A stretch of 64,000 nt of DNA, from contig NC_088098.1 in the NCBI RefSeq assembly GCF_036370855.1, positions 199,501,773 through 199,565,772 of the forward strand. The letters run 5' to 3'. The notes under the pieces were generated by a model. The model was not told the DNA's origin, searched no databases, and worked only from the letters and a program-made list of their open reading frames with translations. Positions 62,753-64,000 of the stretch are shown here, piece by piece. The DNA is from Dromaius novaehollandiae (lineage: Eukaryota > Chordata > Aves > Casuariiformes > Dromaiidae). Positions within the stretch are counted from its first letter, which is position 1. The number at the start of each line of letters is the position of its first letter. The position numbers and the translations under genes were made by a program.

Positions 62753-63174
62753 GCAGGTCTCCTACCTATTTCTCATAGGAATGCACCAATCTTGAGCTTG
62801 GAGGAAGCGATCCTTGAATATCAACCAGCTCTCATGGACACCCCTTCCTTCTAGGGCCCTAACCCATGGGATTCTTGCAAGTAGGAGGAAATGTAAAAAC
62901 TTATTATCCCCTGAAAAATAATAAAATACTATGATGAAGAAGAGCTTAAGTGATAAAATTTAGCATGTGCAAAATTTTTATTTCTGTCCAAAAGCTTATT
63001 ACTAGCACTATTTCTAAATTTTAACTGACATTAATATCTATGTCATGCCAATACAATAAGATATCTTATGTTCCTGAGGTCACACTGAAACTCCCATGGA
63101 CTGCGCTGGCATTGGGATTTCACACAAGGTGGCAAGAAAAATGAAGTCTTGAAACACTGGCCTTGTGTAGAACA

Positions 63175-63232
63175 GGGGAAAGGGTTGTGGGTTTGGACCA
63201 ATTGACCTCTGTATTATTCTATAATTCTACGA
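63175..63232 (+). repeat. Possible CR1 3'-tail remnant
   Basis: GGGTTTGGACCAATTGACCT followed by CTGTATTATTCTATAATTCTAC resembles the CR1 3' end (GGTTGGACTAGATGACCT... with ATTCTATG octamers) in the plus orientation. Short and diverged. Confidence 0.4.
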
Positions 63233-63520
63233 CACCAGCAGTTCCCAGGAAGTGGTCTGCTGGGCTACTGCGAGTCATCCTAGGTGCTTTACTGATTGTA
63301 CAGCGACCTGAGGGGAGAGGGACTCCACTCTACTCTCTGGTCTCCTTCAGCTGTAGCACAATAATAGGTAAATGCCCTATTGATCAATAAATAGGCTTTT
63401 GCACCAGAAGATTTGCTGCTGCACATGATCTGGGAAACACCATACCAAACTTTTGCCTTCAAATACCTAGGACGTAATACTTCATAAATTCTAACCCTAC
63501 AGCATATCAGACCTGGCATG

Positions 63521-63560
63521 AGATACACAAACATACTTTGAGATGCACAAACATACTTTG
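63521..63560. repeat. 20-bp tandem duplication
   Basis: AGATACACAAACATACTTTG at 63521-63540 and the same 20-mer with one A/G change at 63541-63560. Confidence 0.95.
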
Positions 63561-63758
63561 TTGGGATAGAAAAGTATCAGAGAAATAATAAATATTCAAA
63601 AAAATCCTTGTGAAACTTTATAAATTTCTTGCTAAATGAAGAAAAACTGACTTTAAAGCAGCACTATACCTGCACATAAGGGTACCTACATACTCTTATC
63701 TTGCACTTAAGAACTAATCCTATTCACAGGGAAGGGGGAAAACAGCAAATATTTTTAC

Positions 63759-63848
63759 CTCTGTGTCAAAAGTAGGATTATAATCATTGTATCCAGAATA
63801 AAGATCATCTTCATCAGCCTCTGGCGCCAGGTGCACATTCTGCATCAT
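63759..63848 (-). CDS. IFT88: IFT88 coding exon 1 (residues 1-30)
   Basis: Begins MMQNVHLAPEADEDDLYSGY and ends at a GAG|GTAAAA donor in phase 0. The start is the first of two adjacent ATG codons, at 63848. The exon itself begins at the CACAG acceptor just after 63855, leaving 6 nt (ATA AAA) ahead of the ATG. Those six bases are in frame and open, so a longer isoform starting in an exon outside the window is possible. The acidic, tyrosine-rich N-terminus is typical of IFT88. Confidence 0.95.
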
Positions 63849-64000
63849 TTTTATCTGTGAAAATATTAAACATCCCAAATATTATCTCAGCATTATTATA
63901 TATGCCCTAAAAATGTAAAATGTCCATAATAATAAGGCTTACAAATTCAAAAGAGCTCCAATTCAATTTTACTTTACATGTCCTGTCCTTGATATTAAGA

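Larger units (their letters stand above)
60836..62888 (-). mobile_element. CR1 LINE retrotransposon, 5'-truncated
   Basis: On the plus strand it begins CACAGAATCACAGAATGGTC, the reverse complement of the CR1 3' end with two ATTCTGTG-type octamers. This is followed by the conserved GGTTGGAAGGGACCTCTGGA and CATCTAGTCCAACCCCCCTG. On the minus strand it encodes the C-terminal part of the CR1 ORF2 polyprotein (linker and reverse transcriptase), broken by frameshifts. It is about 2.05 kb against roughly 4.5 kb for a full CR1, so the 5' half, including ORF1 and the endonuclease, is missing, as is usual for CR1. The 5' edge near 62888 is approximate. Confidence 0.95.
60618..63758 (-). other. IFT88: IFT88 intron 1 of the coding region (hosts a CR1 LINE)
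   Basis: About 3.1 kb, two thirds of it a CR1 element in the same orientation as IFT88. The remainder (62890-63758) holds a possible second CR1 tail and a 20-bp tandem duplication. Confidence 0.85.
6345..63854 (-). other. IFT88: IFT88 gene (all internal and 3' exons), intraflagellar transport protein 88
   Basis: IFT88 (also called polaris or Tg737) is a core tetratricopeptide-repeat subunit of the IFT-B complex, which carries cargo along the ciliary axoneme; it is needed for cilium assembly and hence Hedgehog signalling. Twenty-five coding exons on the minus strand, each bounded by AG and GT (one by GC), join in frame to 2457 nt, 818 residues plus stop. The order is an acidic and Pro/Thr/Ser-rich N-terminal region (1-132), a short charged helix (133-198), TPR arrays (about 199-337 and 420-720), a basic linker (727-746), and an acidic C-terminal tail ending in a leucine-leucine-proline-glutamate motif. 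Length and order match the vertebrate family (about 820-830 residues). The upstream 5'UTR exon(s) and promoter lie beyond 64000. IL17D follows on the same strand, as in mammals. Confidence 0.97.

Noticed and set aside
61529..62854. Several plus-strand frames of 60-83 codons over the CR1 element
   Set aside because: Antisense shadows of the reverse-transcriptase coding strand.
1..64000. Bacterial operon, CRISPR, insertion sequence, tRNA/rRNA or viral-type gene sets
   Set aside because: No dense coding, no direct-repeat/spacer array, no cloverleaf or rRNA core seen. All supported coding blocks are spliced vertebrate exons or LINE remnants.

Overview
This is a vertebrate nuclear window, very probably from a bird. 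The evidence is an intron-rich gene architecture, an AT-rich background with one CpG island, a chicken-repeat-1 (CR1) LINE with its typical octamer 3' end, and the head-to-tail pair IFT88 - IL17D known from amniotes. There is no prokaryotic, plasmid or phage signal, and I saw no CRISPR array, tRNA or rRNA.

Layout. Both genes are on the minus strand, so they read right to left. (1) 63854 to about 6345 is nearly all of IFT88, which encodes a TPR scaffold of the intraflagellar transport B complex. I placed 25 coding exons with splice sites and phases. Together they give 2457 nt of CDS, or 818 residues plus a stop, with no frame conflict at any junction. Only 6 nt of sequence lies between the first ATG and the acceptor of that exon, so the promoter and first exon(s) are beyond the right edge. 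(2) 6343 to about 1600 is an intergenic spacer of roughly 5 kb with nothing recognisable. (3) 1500 to 1 is the 5' end of IL17D, a secreted cytokine, inside a CpG island. A 15-nt coding exon and a 299-nt coding exon are separated by a 100-bp intron. The remaining coding exon(s), with the cystine-knot core, lie off the left edge.

Accessory content is modest. One 5'-truncated, frameshifted CR1 copy sits in IFT88 intron 1. There are weak remnants of older retrotransposon tails, a CGGCA pentanucleotide array in intron 17, a GC-rich minisatellite next to the IL17D splice donor, and several two-copy tandem duplications of 11-35 bp. The window shows no new multi-gene system. The points most worth checking are splicing details: a GC-AG last intron in IFT88, a duplicated 5' splice site at exon 21, a possible poison exon in intron 21, and two in-frame candidate starts in IL17D. 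All gene calls rest on reading the sequence against remembered family sequences; no alignment or database search was run.
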